From Oidiodendron maius Zn (Eukaryota > Ascomycota > Leotiomycetes > Myxotrichaceae), in contig KN832890.1 of NCBI GenBank assembly GCA_000827325.1, positions 767,208 through 831,207 of the forward strand: a stretch of 64,000 nt of DNA, in the 5' to 3' direction. Both the position numbers and the translations under genes were made by a program. Below, one piece after another: positions 9,668 to 23,288 of this stretch; position 1 is the stretch's first letter; each line of letters opens with the position of its first letter. The notes beneath the pieces are model-generated. The model worked only from the letters and a program-made list of their open reading frames with translations, did not search any database and was not told the DNA's origin.

Positions 9668-12600
9668 TTAAACAACGACAATGCCCGCCTCAGTCTCGAC
9701 TTTATGCCACAGCCCTTCCAGAACCTCATATGTCCCATCATAAATGATCGCTACCAACTCATCATTTTCTTCCTCCTCTTTCCAATCACCGCTTTCTTGG
9801 TCCTCTGTTTCCCCACCCCCGTCATTTCCATTGTCCTTTCCTTTAACTTTAGCTTTCCCATCGAAAACAAGCCACCCTACTCAGAACAATCATCAGCACT
9901 GACTCACCTATATCACTTTCTTTCCAGCATATCCAAAAAGGGTCTACGAAATTAGTGCTTACCAAATTCATACTCGGTATCGGCAAATCCAACACTGACA
10001 CCGAAATTCCTCTCCCGCTTGTCTTTCTGCTTCTCCTTCTCGTTTCTATTCCCATCTCCATCAAAATCTCCACCCTCGTCTGCCTCAATCAGCTTTCCAA
10101 AAACTGTCTCCATAACTCTCTCGCCTCCCGATCTACCCAGATGCCGAGAGGCATCGTAGTAAGGGTCTTGCAATACAGCCGTTATAAACTCCGGACTAAC
10201 CTCCTGACTATCTATCGCAATGAAATACCCAGCCTTTTGGAGCTCCCATTTTCTCTTCTCCCCTACATTTTCCAGGTCTTGTATTGCTCCATACCTACCA
10301 GCTGGCTCAGCAGCCATCCTCTCCATCCATTTCTCCAACAACACCCTCGCGCGAACCTGTACATCAGTGCGAAGCCCATCCTCACCATCTCCGTCAGGAA
10401 ACCAATCGGGATCAAGTTGCCCAATGCGTCTAAGCACTTTATGAATCTTGGTCATTCGGATGATGCCTACATCTAACCCCAGTTCATTATCCTCTAGATA
10501 TTTTAGTGCCCGAGACACGTATATCATATCCTGCTGGCTTGGGGGAGCTTCTCCAAGCAGAGTACGTTGGAAGTTAAGTCTTATGTAGTTGTGAACTGTG
10601 GGTAACGGGTTAGTGTGTTGACTTAGAGGGGGATAGTGGAAAGGGTGGATGAGGAGTACTCTGGTTGAGTTTTTCCAGAGCAGTTCTTTCCTCTTTCGAC
10701 AGGGGCGCTTGAGGGACGTTTTTTGGATTCTCAATTCCAAGATAATCATAGAATTTATCTTCAAATTCCTCATCATCAGGATGATGCCAAGCGTGTGCCC
10801 AGTCATAGCGGCCGATGTACCTCACGTCCTGTATTAAGGTTAGAACAATATTTATCTTGTCCTCTAAGAGAATTTCATGTAAAGTAATAAACCGGAAGGG
10901 GCGAGGGAGGAAAACAAAAGGAATATATACTTTATCGACATGCCCATTTCCGTTACTAACAGCACCCGGTCCTGTGCTATCAATGGAACGGACTCTTCGA
11001 ACGATATCTATAGGATTAATATCTTCATGACAAATCACCCATCCAGTTTGAAGCCCCTCCTCTTTCTCTGCAATCTCAAAATCCAGATCAAGGGAATAAG
11101 TGGCGTGAATACCGCTCCATAGCCTCCAAACCCTCCATTTGCCAATGCGAGCGGCCGATTTGTAGGTATAAACATGCTGTCTTATTGTCCCTCCCGGCAG
11201 CTCCTCAGGGCCTCTCAAGGCGTTGTTTGTTAACTCTGATTGCGTGGTGCTGTAATAGATGGGAAGCAGTTGACCCCACGAAAGAACACCCGACGAGATT
11301 GTGAATGTTGAGGCGATTCCTTTTTCATCACGGAGGGCATCTGCCCTGACTGGAGATAGGCGCGTGGGAAAAAGGTTCTGTTGTAATTTTGATTCTTTCT
11401 CAATCATAACCCATGATGCGTCGTCTTCTAATTCATTGGCGGACTCTGGATTTGGATTATCTCCTTCCTGTTTGCTATTGGTGTTTGAATATGAATTTAG
11501 CGTGCAGTTGAAATAGTCATTTCGTAGCATCTCCCTTAGATCATTTTTCCGATCTGACTTTCCCCACATCGTGAGCACATGCCGTTGGCGAAGTACAGCA
11601 CGGACCTTGTCTTCTATTTCATCCTCTTTTAACTCCTCGAAGTTAGTCTCCGAATCAAAGGAATAATTTTGATTCAACACCCATTCCTCCCACGAACTCA
11701 CAAGCTTCTCAATATATGCTTTTGCCTTCTCCTCAGTCTTTCGAGCTTCCGCGATCTTCGCGTCCAAATCTTGGAGTTCACTCTCATTCTTATACCTCTT
11801 CTCAACAATCCTTGCCCTATCCCCCTCAAGGTATCTCAGGCTCCAGAAGCTTGATCTCCATTCTCTTAACCCCTGGGAGGAGAATACACGCGTATCCGAA
11901 CGCATAAAAGCATGCTGGAAGCTTTCCAGTTGATTCCACATATCTGGCTTACTCATAAGCGGAAATACGCCTCTTAGGAAGTCAGCACGAACAATGCGAC
12001 TTAGCGCCGCGGCTTTAGTTTCGATTACGAGATGGAGAACTGGTGCGTAGTCCTCTGATGTCTCGAGATATTGTGCATCCTCTAGTGCATCCTCATCCAT
12101 CATCGCAGCCTCAGCGAGGGTGACATCCCAAGGTAGGGGGCGGCCATTCCAGTATGACGAATAGCTTGAGGATAACTGAGGGAAAATGATGAAATGTGCT
12201 TGTATATTTCTCTTTATATTGAATTCTTGCTCCAGGAGCGAGGATAGTTGGGATGTGGTGATGGAACTAGACAAAGGCTCAAGGAAAACGTATCTTCCCA
12301 ATCCATCCCTAGGGTGAGCCATTAGCTCCTCGATTATTTCCGGCGGTATCTCTTCCGGGATGATTTCTGGGCGAGGCGGGGTCGGGATCTCTTGTGGGAG
12401 ACGCCATGCGGAGTCGGGGAAATCGCGGAATAGATCTGGAAGCAAACCAACGGCAGCAGACGGATCGTGTGAGATAAATACGTGGACTGTGAATTGCGAT
12501 GGCATGAATTTAGGTGCAGCCACCTGTGAAAGATCTTGAGGCTCAAGTGACATGAGCTTGTATTGTTCACGACGGTTTCTTATTGATGATGGCTCCTGGA

Positions 12601-12679
12601 TCAGATACCGCACGAGGACTTCTAAGACCAGGAAGAGGAAAAGCCGTATACTGACTGAGGAGAGATATCGGGGCAGCAT
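9668..12679 (-). CDS. Large protein of unknown function with TFIIS-N-like C-terminal region
   Basis: Three exons (12679-10660, 10595-9963, 9876-9668) give 953 residues; both introns join in frame and the last exon remains open to a natural TAA. The first 28 residues include a hydrophobic stretch (IRLFLFLVLEVLVRYLI); if translation starts instead at the ATG at 12553 this is lost. A charged, probably coiled-coil segment lies around residues 290-330. Residues about 680-790 (ALKYLEDNELGLDV, IRMTKIHKVLRRI, VRARVLLEKWMERM) resemble the helical TFIIS N-terminal/LW fold used by transcription elongation factors. The rest is acidic and Glu/Asp-rich near the C-terminus. The overall family is not recognised; the TFIIS-N resemblance is inference. 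Confidence 0.7.
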
Positions 12680-14200
12680 GAGGAGATTACACAGATATCA
12701 CTGAAGAAAGTTGATTCAACGCGAGAAATATCTAAATAGATACTCACCACGATATTAACGTTGTGGTAAAACGAGGCATGGCTCTGATGCCTTTTGCAGT
12801 CACGTGACAAATGACTCACAAGGAGAGAATAACTTGGGATATAAACCTAGTAGATTTAGATTAAAACATAGAGACGTAGTTTTCTAATTATTATCAGGAG
12901 GCGGAGGGTTTTTTACTAACTATAATTAAATATCTTAAATAAAGTAGCACTGTTCTGTACATATCAAGTGCTTATCCGGCGATCGCCGGCGATCGCCGGT
13001 ACTGTAGCTGCGAGGTACAAGGGCTCAATCCAGGTCCAGATAAGGCTGAATAGAGAGCCAGCGATCAGTCTCAGTTCATTAATATAGCTCTAGCACTGCG
13101 ATTTATGACCCCCCCAGCGATGTCACAACTGCACTTAAAACTCGCTGCTGAATACCCTGCTTCCAGGCCGGCCGTCTAACTCCGTAAAAGTGACACATGC
13201 CAAGCTTTCTGTTACGACACGTGTCATTATTCCCAAGAGCTGGTGGGCATCGAGAAATTCAATAATACTTAACATTAACAAAATATTCTAAAAAAAATAC
13301 ATGATTTGGGAATCCAAAACCGCATTTCGCATTACGGTATAAAAAAGGGAATTGTGGATAACCATACAGAAAAAGATCAAGTTCAGGGATCACAGACTGA
13401 TAGGGTAATAGGATGATCCGGGGTAACGAGATCAGGAATGGCCAGATTCCCGTTTTCGCGACCGCCAATATCAGCCCACCATGTTTCGGGGCCGCAACAC
13501 GGTATGCACACAGGAAATGGGTCCGTAAGATCAACATGGGCCTCTCCTCGGTACCTAGCTAACTATGATTATGGTCAAAGTCGGCCGTAGAGTTAAACTG
13601 CTCACGTGATATCTGTAAAGGAAGGACCTAAAGGCATATTCAACTATCAAGTGTCTTAACCAAGAGAAAAAGTTAAAGAGTGAAGAGAAGAGTAGAAATG
13701 TCCCTTATTACGGTACAGTCACGTGGCAGTATATTAAGCCAAAGGATAAATATCTCACGGCCGATTTGGAAAGCGGCCGAGACATTTGCTATGCGCAACT
13801 GAGAAAGTGCCCGAGACATTCATATAGGCCCAACTTGGAAAATCCCCATCAAATGTCCCGCGCGCGATTTGACTGACCATGACGGCTGACCAAAGCCTTG
13901 ACAACATTAGTACGGAATAGAACGGGTAGCATAGAGATATACAGGTATTAGGGAATATGTTTTGGGTAGTTTATTTTATGCTATCTTTAGAATGGATTTC
14001 GTTTGTCTTCCACTTGGAGAGTGGTGCTTACTCTAACTAGGTGGCACGTGTATCACGTACTTACCCTAACTGTAAAAGGAACTCTGTATACGAGGGCTCC
14101 TATAGCCTAAAGGAGTATGGATCCAAACCGCCAAAAAATAAGCCCTATGTTTAGTCTTCTATTCCACGCCTGGCTTTCTTCTCCTTATCGCGCTGCTGCT
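12680..14200. other. Long intergenic region, divergent promoters
   Basis: Lies between two divergently transcribed genes, so it should carry both promoters. It contains a perfect 24-bp palindrome (12976-12999) and several CACGTG or CACGTGA-type sites (for example near 13603, 13723 and 14044) that could bind basic helix-loop-helix factors. No supported gene. Confidence 0.5.
12976..12999. repeat. Perfect 24-bp palindrome of nested GGCGATCGCC
   Basis: Two overlapping GGCGATCGCC palindromes share a central CCGG, making a 24-bp stretch identical to its own reverse complement. It stands out as GC-rich in an AT-rich spacer. Confidence 0.9.
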
Positions 14201-15784
14201 ATGTGGCTCTGGACTGTCGCCTTGCTGGTAGTGAGTGCTATCGCCCAGCGATGCCCGTCTTATTCCAGTTACTCACGACAACGACATGGCCCGTTCTCGG
14301 CAGGAGCCTACCAGCTGTCATACCAGCGACCAGCGCCTGCATGCCGCACCTTCAACTCCTCAGCTGTTGAGGGGGCCATCGGTCGGATGCAGAGCCTGAT
14401 CAAAGATCCGGACCTGTTTCGACTATTCGAGAACAGTTTCCCAAACACCCTGGACACGACAATCGCATGGAAAGGATTTGCTGCCAATAATTCAGATGAA
14501 GATCTCTGCTTTATCATCACAGGTGACATCAATGCCATGTGGCTTCGCGACTCCGCAAACCAGATGCAATCCTACCGTTCTATCCTGAACTCGCCCGAGG
14601 ACGACATTGCGTCCTTATATCGGGGTGTTATCAACCTCCAAGCGCGCTATCTCAATGAAGCACCGTATTGCAACGCTTTCCTGCCACCACCAGAGTCCGG
14701 AATCGCATTCTCACCAAATGGCGCTGGGTATGTGGTGACTCCAAGCTATGACAACAGGGTCGTCTTCTCCTGCAACTTTGAGCTTGATAGCTTCGCTGCC
14801 TTCCTGGAGATCTCGCACGACTACTATAACGCCACCCAAGACATAGATTTCTTTGGCAAATTTCAATGGATCGCGGCCGTGCAGTCTCTCCTCGGCGTGG
14901 CTACCGACATGATGGAGCCGACGTACGCACCTGACGGGGCAGCGCTCGGGTCGACCTATACTTTCCAGGTCAGTACCATGAGCTTTACGGGGACTCTGGG
15001 GAACTTTGGACTAGGAAACCCCACCAACCGGACTGGTCTAGTTCGCTCACCATTTAGGCCCAGCGATGATACCAGCGTCTTCGAGTTCCTCGTTCCTGCA
15101 AATGCGATGTTTGCGCGATACTTGGAGACGGGCGCGGAGATCATGGATCTACTGCCGAATGCACCCCGTGGCCTGGCACGGCAGATGAGCGACATGGCAG
15201 CGTCGCTCAGGGCCGCGATTGATCAGTATGCCATCGTCCCCAGCCCAAGTGATGGACAGACAACGATCTATGCATACGAAGTGGACGGTTTCGGCGGAAG
15301 GATTCTGATGGACGATGCAAATATCCCGTCGCTCCTGTCCTTGCCATTCCTTGGCTATCTCGACCGCGATGATCCAATATACCAGAATACGCGTCAGTTT
15401 GTCTTGAGCAGTGGTAATCCGTGGTTTTCGCGTGGCCCAGTCATCAGTGCAGTGGGCGGTCCGCACATTCGCCCCGGCACGGCTTGGCCGATGGCAAGCA
15501 TTGCGCGGATCTTGACGAGTGACGATGATGAGGAGATTGTCGGTCAGCTACAGGAACTTGTCAGCAGTACAGATGGACTAGGGTTGATCCACGAGAGTAT
15601 TAACACCTTCGATCAAAGTAGGTGGACAAGACAGTGGTAAGATGCTCTGTTCCTCTTGGCTCTGTTTAACTGGGTGGCTAATGCCGGAAACAGGTTCTCA
15701 TGGGCGAATGGCCTCTTTGGTCAAATGATATTGGATCTAGCTGTCAATAAGCCCGGATTGTTGGCTCGAAGCTTTCAGCCGTAA
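14201..15784 (+). CDS. Secreted GH125-type exo-alpha-1,6-mannosidase (Mug157-like)
   Basis: The chosen start begins with a good signal peptide (MWLWTVALLVVSAIAQ); an upstream in-frame ATG at 14117 would add 28 residues and bury it. The body carries family signatures of GH125: AWKGFAAN, DINAMWLRDSANQ, FSCNFELDSFAAFLE, DDANIPSLLSLPFLGY and the GGPHIRPGTAWPM region. One 57-base intron (15637-15693, GTAAGA to ACAG, GGCTAATG branch) joins RQW to FSWANGLFGQM and the frame ends at 15784, giving 508 residues. Family members remove alpha-1,6-linked mannose from glycans. Probably extracellular or vacuolar. Family call is confident; substrate is from the family, not from this sequence. Confidence 0.9.
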
Positions 15785-17278
15785 AATATCTGTAATATAA
15801 TGGCGTTATTTACTCTCTTGGTCTTTCTTTATCTCCTGTTCTTCTCACAATGCTCTCTGGCATGGTCAGGTGTATTTGATATGGTTCCCGGTTTGCAGGG
15901 CACGAAAACGGTTCCGATCTGGTGTTAGTCTTCCCCGATTACAGTATGATAATCGGGTTGCTTTAGGAAGGTCAATATAAGGTATGATCCGTGCCCGTGA
16001 ATGGATGTGGAGGTGGCCGGACGAATGTGGGTCTAGATGCTGTAACTTTGTAAATAGTCCAAAAAAAGCACTAAGTTATCTGATAGAAACTCCGCCTTGA
16101 CTGGCTGAACACTTCTTGGCTTTGGGCAGCACTGCCCCCCCCCCCCCCCCCCCGCGAAAGCCCGCAAACCTCTGGAATCTGCAGTTTGGTCCAGCTCTAA
16201 TGTTCCCTCCCAATTCCCTCTTGTTCTTAACGAACAAGACTTCGCGGGCAACAATTGATTTCAATCTTTACGTTTTACCATTGTCTTGCATCTAAGGCAC
16301 GGCGTTGGAATTATCGGAGTATTTCTCCTTTTGCACTCGGAATTTTTGAAGCCAAGCGCGCTGAATGGTATACTCGCTTGCAAAACCAGCTTGCCCTCGG
16401 ACGCGTGCCGAAAAATTCAGGCCCTGTTTCTGCTAAGTATTCTCGCATCAATACAATACTCCTCACTTGCAATTCTGTTACTGAGCTTTGCCATGGAATC
16501 CATGATAACGTCTGTCTCATCCGTAACTATGCCCAAACAAATACTTTTAGTATAGTCGCGTGTAATCCACTTGGAAGGTAGTTCTTAAGCTTCAACATAC
16601 TCCTGCACGTTCACCATGAGGGACTCATATTTGTATATCTGGCACGGAGAACAACCCCGTTAAAGGCCATTGTACTAAACAAATTTGCTAGATCGCTAAT
16701 TTTCCGTCTCATCAAATAGCGCATTTAGCTCACAATCCATCATCCTCTGTTAGTTCTTGATGTTGTATTAATCCTCTAAACAAGCAGCGCGTTACCCTCT
16801 CCATTGATTTCGCTATCCCGTCAACTTCTTTTTAACTAGCCTAACATATCAGATATTTTCGTGTACAGTTCGTCAAAGACGATGTCCCTCGACACCACGA
16901 AGCTTCAAAACAATTTCCTTAATATCATCGTGTTTCTGGCGCGTTTCCTGAGACATAACGAGTAGTAAGATCGCCTCTAATAGATTTGTTGGCAAAGACT
17001 TGCGCGAATAAAATGGACGGCAGGTGAACGAGGCGATGCAACAGTTGGGAGAACCCACCTTCGTACTTTACATTCCGACGACTGCCAATACATGTAGTAC
17101 GTTATTGATGGAATATGCGACACTGGTGTCAAATGCCATCCATCCTAAGCCTTGAATTACGCCTCGTTCCAGCAAACTCCTTTTAAACCCAGCTATGCTT
17201 GGCCAAATGCAATCTATTCTGGATCCAAATCATGGTGAAGAAGGCACTTCCGATAACTATCTCTCAAACTCCCCAGTC
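15785..17278. other. Intergenic, no supported gene
   Basis: Between convergent genes. It holds a small inverted repeat CCCGATTA/TAATCGGG near 15936-15958 and a 19-base C run. Overlapping short frames at 16255-16581 show no domain. Confidence 0.5.
16135..16153. repeat. Homopolymer run of 19 C
   Basis: An uninterrupted C tract in noncoding DNA. Its exact length may be a sequencing estimate. Confidence 0.9.
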
Positions 17279-20200
17279 TTATTTCTCTCTGAATAGGTCT
17301 AGAAGATTCGTCAAACCCTTCGCACTTGCAACGTCTAGTGCATTCTTTCCTTCACCATTATCTGCCAGTGGGTCGACTCCCTGCTCGACCAGCCACTCAA
17401 ACACGCTTAGCTCATTTTGCCTATGTCCTACATATTTATATGTCTGTGCAAACGCCATACATAGATTCGTTCCGTCATTATCGACTACGAATATATTGGC
17501 CCCAAGCTCTTGGAATAATTCCATATCGCTGATCTTGCCTAGTGGGGTACTGATGTAAGAGAAGATCGGGGTCCGACCTTGTATGTTGCGTGCATTGATG
17601 TCAGCGCCAACTTCCTTGACAAGGCGCAAGATAAGCCGTCTAGCTTGTTCTTCTAGGTCGGGATAGGTGAGTGCACGCAAAAGCAAGTGCAAGGGCCCGT
17701 CTCCATTCGGATCGGGTGAGAGCACATCCAAGCCTCTGTCCAAGAAATGGCTTGCCGCTGATATATAGAGGAAGCGCAAGGCGAGATTGATCGGAAGATT
17801 GCCATTATGGTCTCTGGTATTCGTTGGGGCGCCAGCATCAAGGAGCTTTAGGAGCAGACTTTCTCCCATATATTTGGTTGGTTTGTCCAGGAGATGATGG
17901 AGGACGGATTTGCCCTCATTATCGACAATGGTAACGTCAGACCCGGCGACAAGGAGATCTGCATACATCGGATCTACACCTCGTGTCGCTGAAATCATAA
18001 GCGCTGTGCGACCTTTGTTGTCGACGGCGTTTAAATCAAGGCCACGGGAAACAAAGTAACTGAGAAAGTCCCTTTGATTACGGCTTATTATAATATGTAC
18101 GAGGGGCTCGCGGTTTTCAGCGCTCATAGAGGCTCCGTTTTCTAACAGAAAGTCCAGGACTTCACGAACTAATTCGAAAGGAGTATCAAGAAACGCTGGT
18201 ATGATCTCCCAGAGACAGTCCTTTTCTTCTGGTTTCAAACCATGTTGCGGATCTACAAGGATGCGAAGAGCCTCGATGTTTCGCGATTTGGCCGCTGGAA
18301 TTATGGAAGGTCTCTCTGCGCCATGGAGAAGGAGTATTTTCAACGCTTGAGTGTCATCACCAGCAAGCGCTGCTGGTGTGTGTCCATCGACATTCTGCAC
18401 CATCAGATCAGCGTTCCAACGGAGCAAAATTTGGAGCATTTCATTCTTCCAAAAACCGCGATGCCCGTGTGGCAACAACGGATGCCGTCTTCCATAGGAC
18501 CCATATGCGGCGACATGGAGAGCAGAGCCAAGTGGTGTCGCCAGTTGGTTAGGATTGGCACCCGTAGAGAGCAGGACTTCAATGGCTGACAGTTGCCAAA
18601 AGTAGTCCGCGGTGGCCAGATAATGAATTGCAGCAAGATCGGTATAATAAAATTCTCGATCGTAGCCGCGCCACCCTGCATAATTCATTTTTGCATTTAC
18701 ATCGGCACCATTTAAGACCAAAGCCTCGATTGTTCTCGAGTTCGAATAGGGACTTTTACAGGCCAGCATTAATGGAGTGAGTCCATTCGAATCGAGGGTA
18801 TCTACATCGCTTTTGGCAAGACTGACAATAGAGAACCAGCCAAATTTGGAAGCTTGATGGAGAGGTGTTGTACCGTCATCCAGGGCCGTCAAAGAGAGCC
18901 CCTTCGACTGTAATCCGCATACAAGATCAATATCTCCATGTCTAGCTGCTTCTGAGAGCAACCATATTTCAGTAAGGCCCACCAAAGGTAAGTAGGAAAG
19001 ATTCGGCTTGGATAGACGGGCGTTAGCAGCAAGCTGGAGAGCGCGGAGCATGGGCACGGGATTTTGCTTGAACCAAAGGCGAGGTAGAATTCCAAAGCCA
19101 TCTTTGGTTTTGAAGCCGTCCAAGTCCTCATCACGAAACGGAAACATGGGCTCTCGCCCTACGATTAATCTCTGAAAAACATGTTGGCTCTTAGACGTGG
19201 CTGCGACGTGAGCAGGATATAACCCGTTCTTATCTCTCACTAACTGACCAATTCCAGCATCAAGAAGTAATTCGACAACCTCAAGAGGCCTCCAAGGCTC
19301 CATGTGATTGATAGTCGCAACTGGAAGGCATGAACGTCCGTGGTTCTGCCACTCTGGTATAGATTTAGGTCTGGAAGAATCTTTGATTTGCGTTTGATCT
19401 GTAACTGCCATTCCTACGGGGTCAAGCAAAGACATCAGTTGATATTCCTCTCCGATTTCTGCTGCGATATGCAGGGCGTTTCTTCCCGTTTTGTCGACAA
19501 CATGAGGGTCAGCTCCAGCTTCGAGCAACCACTTCACTGCATCATAAAGACCTGCCCGAGCAGCATCCATCAGTGCAGTTCTCCCGGACCTGTCCCGCGC
19601 GTTGATGAAGGCGGTTCTCTTCATCTTGTCGTTTGTGGCAATCTTCTTGACAATGAGGCCGATGACACTGCTCTTTCTTGCTCTTGCTGCATAATGTAAC
19701 GAGGTCCGTCTCTGCCAGCACTTAGCATATACGTCTGCTCCGGCTACTAGGAGGCTGTAGGCGTGGTACTCAGATGTGCTGCTTGCTAGATGGAATGGAG
19801 TAGACCCTTCCACAGTTTGGGTATTTAAGTTGAACTGAACATTTGAGTACGTCTGGAGTAAGCTGACCAGGTTACGTTCGCTTCGTTGATACCAGTTCGA
19901 GCTCGGGTCGCCCCAGTCCTGTACCAGAGAGTGTGTAGAAATATTTGTCGCAGCATAATGTAGAGCTGTTAGGCCACCATTGTTGCGCGTCGAAATATCC
20001 GCGCCAGCTTCCTTCAACAACCTAAACACCGGACCGGCAGGATAGTTGGAAGCGGCTGCTTTATGTAATGGTGTGTCACCGTCGAGATTGATGGCGCGTA
20101 CGTCGCATCCGGCATCCAGCAATGTCTTGATGGTCAGCTCTTTCAGCTCTGTCAGCATTGTAATATTACTGGCAACTCCTCTCCTAGAAGCTATCGATAA

Positions 20201-23200
20201 ATGCGCGCAAGCAGCATGGAGAATTGAGTTCCCATGCAGATCTTTGAGGGATAGATCGGGTGATCTTCCCAGAATATACGTTATTGCATGGTCTGTACAA
20301 CTAATGGAGAAAAAATGAAGAGCAGTTCTTCCCTGATAATCCTGAACATTGATATCAGCTCTAGCATTTATAAGATCAATTACAACCTCGGTGTCTAGCT
20401 CCAGCTGTTTTGCCGCATAATGGACTAGAGCAGTTTTACCCTTACCGTTTCTGATGTTGGGATCAACTCCAAGGCCAATTAGTGCCGGCAATCGAGATGG
20501 ATTATTATAGTGCCACAGGACGGACTTTCCCTTATCGTCTTGCGCATTAATATCAATTCCAGCTTGTATCAGTCTGTGGGCAATGAAACGGTGTCTCATG
20601 AACGCTGTGCGACCCTTACCATCGCGAGCATTAACATCAGCTCCTCCCTGAAGAAGGGCATCCACAATCTCCTCGTTGAAGGCGTAATGGAGTGCGGTGC
20701 TTCCAGTGACGTCTTTCATATTCACAGAAGCTCCATTGCTCAGTAGCCACTGAACCAGGCCTGGATTTTCATTTGACGCAAACATGAGAGGCGTTCGGCC
20801 ATCTGAGGACAGAGCATCAATGTTTGCTCCGTACTCTAACAATGTGTTGGGGGTCTCGTAGCCCACACTGTTAGTCTGATTCTGAGTTAGAGCACACGAA
20901 TGAAGAGCAGTGATATTCGTAGTGTCTCCTGCCATATGCGCGAAGACTCCACTTGCAGGTCCGATTCCATTTGGGTCTGCTCCATTCTCTAACAAAACCC
21001 GAACAACACCTCCATTTCCAAATGTAGCCCTCAGTAATAGCAGAGGGCTCAAAGTTCTTATGTCTATATTTGCCCTACGTATTAGGACCTTTACTATTAT
21101 GGGATCGCCGCTATCAACAGCAATTTTCAGAATCGAATTTTGAAGGCTGACAGGCCAATTATATTCGACTATGGCCATAGCGAGGATATCCACAGCCTCG
21201 TAATGATGTGCCTCAATAGCAAGTTCGAGAGGGTTGATTCCTCTCATGCCAAGAGGCCGGACATAATTTGTAACATTGTAATCCACAGCCTTTAATGGTG
21301 TAAAAGGATCGGCGCCAGCGGCCACAAGAGCTGCAATGACGAGATGATGGCCTTTTTCTGCTGCATAATGAATTGGCGCTTTCCCATGGGAAGAATATTG
21401 AGTGTGATTAGCACTAGACTTCAGGAGCAGCTCTATTGCGTTGGCATGTCCATTTTCAGCCGCATACGATAGCGGAGTCCGGCGAAGAGAGTCGTCTTTC
21501 TCATCATGATATGTGCGTTTCTTAAGCAGGTATTTAAGGTAACTGGTCATGCTAAAGTATGCGGCAACGAATACTGGGCCAAAATTCCGGGGTGATTTTT
21601 CGTTCCGTGCAAAATTGTAAAGGGGTAACCAGAAGAAGTTGAACCAACTCGAGAAAGCAAGCGAGTCAGGATTTAGGAATCCGTCTAATCGAGTGAATAG
21701 TCCAAGGTCCTCTTGGGTAGATTTTATGACATGTCGAGGCCAGTTCCCTGCGACATAATTCAAGAGAGGATATCTATCGCTACGCTCTGTCCATGCGTCG
21801 TTATTATACTGCCAAGTCCGACCGACGTCTGTGAGCGTTGAGGGCATTTTAGACGTCTGTCTGACCGGTCCAGGCCAGTCCTCCATGAAGCAATCAAGAG
21901 ATAAATAAGCAATTGATGTCAACGCAATAGTCCTGTGGGCCTCGGCAGGTCTCAAAATCGGGAAGCAGCCTGGTCCGATCTGGCGAGATTCATCGACCAG
22001 AAACTCTGTGAGTGAGTGGTGGAAGATCTGAACAGTCTCATCTCCCATAATCTCGAGCAGAGGTCCGCAGACACTTCGGACTAGAGCCTTTGCATCTTTC
22101 TGTGGCATTTCGATTCCCTTTTGCCCGGCTCGAAGACTTACGATGTTCGCGATCTCGAGGAGCCGAAGAGGTCTAATGGCGTGAATAACCCACTGAAGAA
22201 CGAGTATCTGATCTTCTTCTGTCCCACCGGATCGGACACAGTGTTCTTGAAGGATGTTGCTGTAGAGATCGTCAAGGCCTACAGGGGATCTGTCCAATTC
22301 ATCATCAAGCTGGGCCAAGGTCTTAGGCAGCCACTGCAGGATTTTGTCAAGCATCAGTCTTGCATAAAGAAATACGCCGTTACTCCTTGCTCTGACGCTC
22401 TCTTCAATCTTCTGCTGAGCCTTTTCGGTAAGGAATTCTCTCGGCAGTAATGACAGGCGTTTTCGAATGTATAGATCGATATCGTCATCAACCCGATGAC
22501 GGCTCAGCTTTAATTTGATAGATAGACAATCTTTCAGTCGGCACTCTATTTCATCTGATTGGCGGCTGGTAACAAATATTTTGACCCTGTCCGAGTTTTC
22601 TTGGCCAAGTTCTGCCAATTTGTCTAAAAATCCAATTTGTGTTAGGTCCATTTCGTCGAGAGCATCGGCAACACAGTATACGCGAGGGCAGGATTTCAGT
22701 GTTTCCACTAGAATACCCCATAAGCTGTCTAGCGAGACATTTGAGATATCGGGATGATCTTGGATAGTTCCTGAAAGAATTTCAGTCAATAGAGACGAGT
22801 TGGGCAGTAGCTGGCTTAACCAGTCAATGACAAGAGATCGGGGATACCGGTTGGCTTCTATGATCTGTCTGAAAAAAAAGTATACGACTTTTGCATTCTC
22901 ATATCCTGCGCATTTGCCGATAATTGAGGATGCGATAACTGATTTACCCATGCCTGGGAGCCCTTTGACGAGGAGAAGGCCGACATCGGGTGATTCGTGC
23001 CATGCAACATATTCTTTGGTTTTCTCAAGCCATTCTCCAGTGCCAGGATAATGGGCCTGCCGGTGTTTATTGTATTCGGAACCTTCCCCAGCATACACGG
23101 TGGGTTTGAGCCACGAATTTATAGTGGAAATTGGTAGCTGCGGTACATCTAGGGGGCTTCAGCTAAGTGGGTGCACAGGTGGACAGGATTCTACCTTTGT

Positions 23201-23288
23201 AATCATATTTTCGAACCACAACGAATTCATCCTCTTCGGATGTTGCAGGAAAATTGGGACGACGCAATAATCTATTACGTGGATTCAT
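17279..23288 (-). CDS. Giant NACHT-ankyrin STAND NTPase (fungal NLR-like)
   Basis: Two exons (23288-23195 and 23148-17279) joined by a 46-base intron give 1987 residues; the junction reads KYDYK-DVPQLPIS. There is only a short N-terminal region (~85 residues, no HET, HeLo or phosphorylase domain seen), then a NACHT module: Walker A GLPGMGKS at residues 94-101, Walker B region VYCVADALDEMD at 188-199, and KIFVTSRQ after it. A helical linker (FHHSLTEFLVDE) follows, then roughly two dozen ankyrin repeats fill the remaining ~1400 residues. STAND proteins switch on by nucleotide-driven oligomerisation after the repeat region senses a ligand; in fungi they control non-self responses. The executioner domain is missing or unrecognised. 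Domain calls are confident, role is inferred. Confidence 0.9.

Noticed and set aside
13259-13537. 92-residue minus-strand frame in the long spacer
   Set aside because: No family likeness and low-information hydrophobic composition.
16255-16581. 108-residue plus-strand frame after the GH125 gene
   Set aside because: Three overlapping frames on both strands, none with a domain or intron signals.
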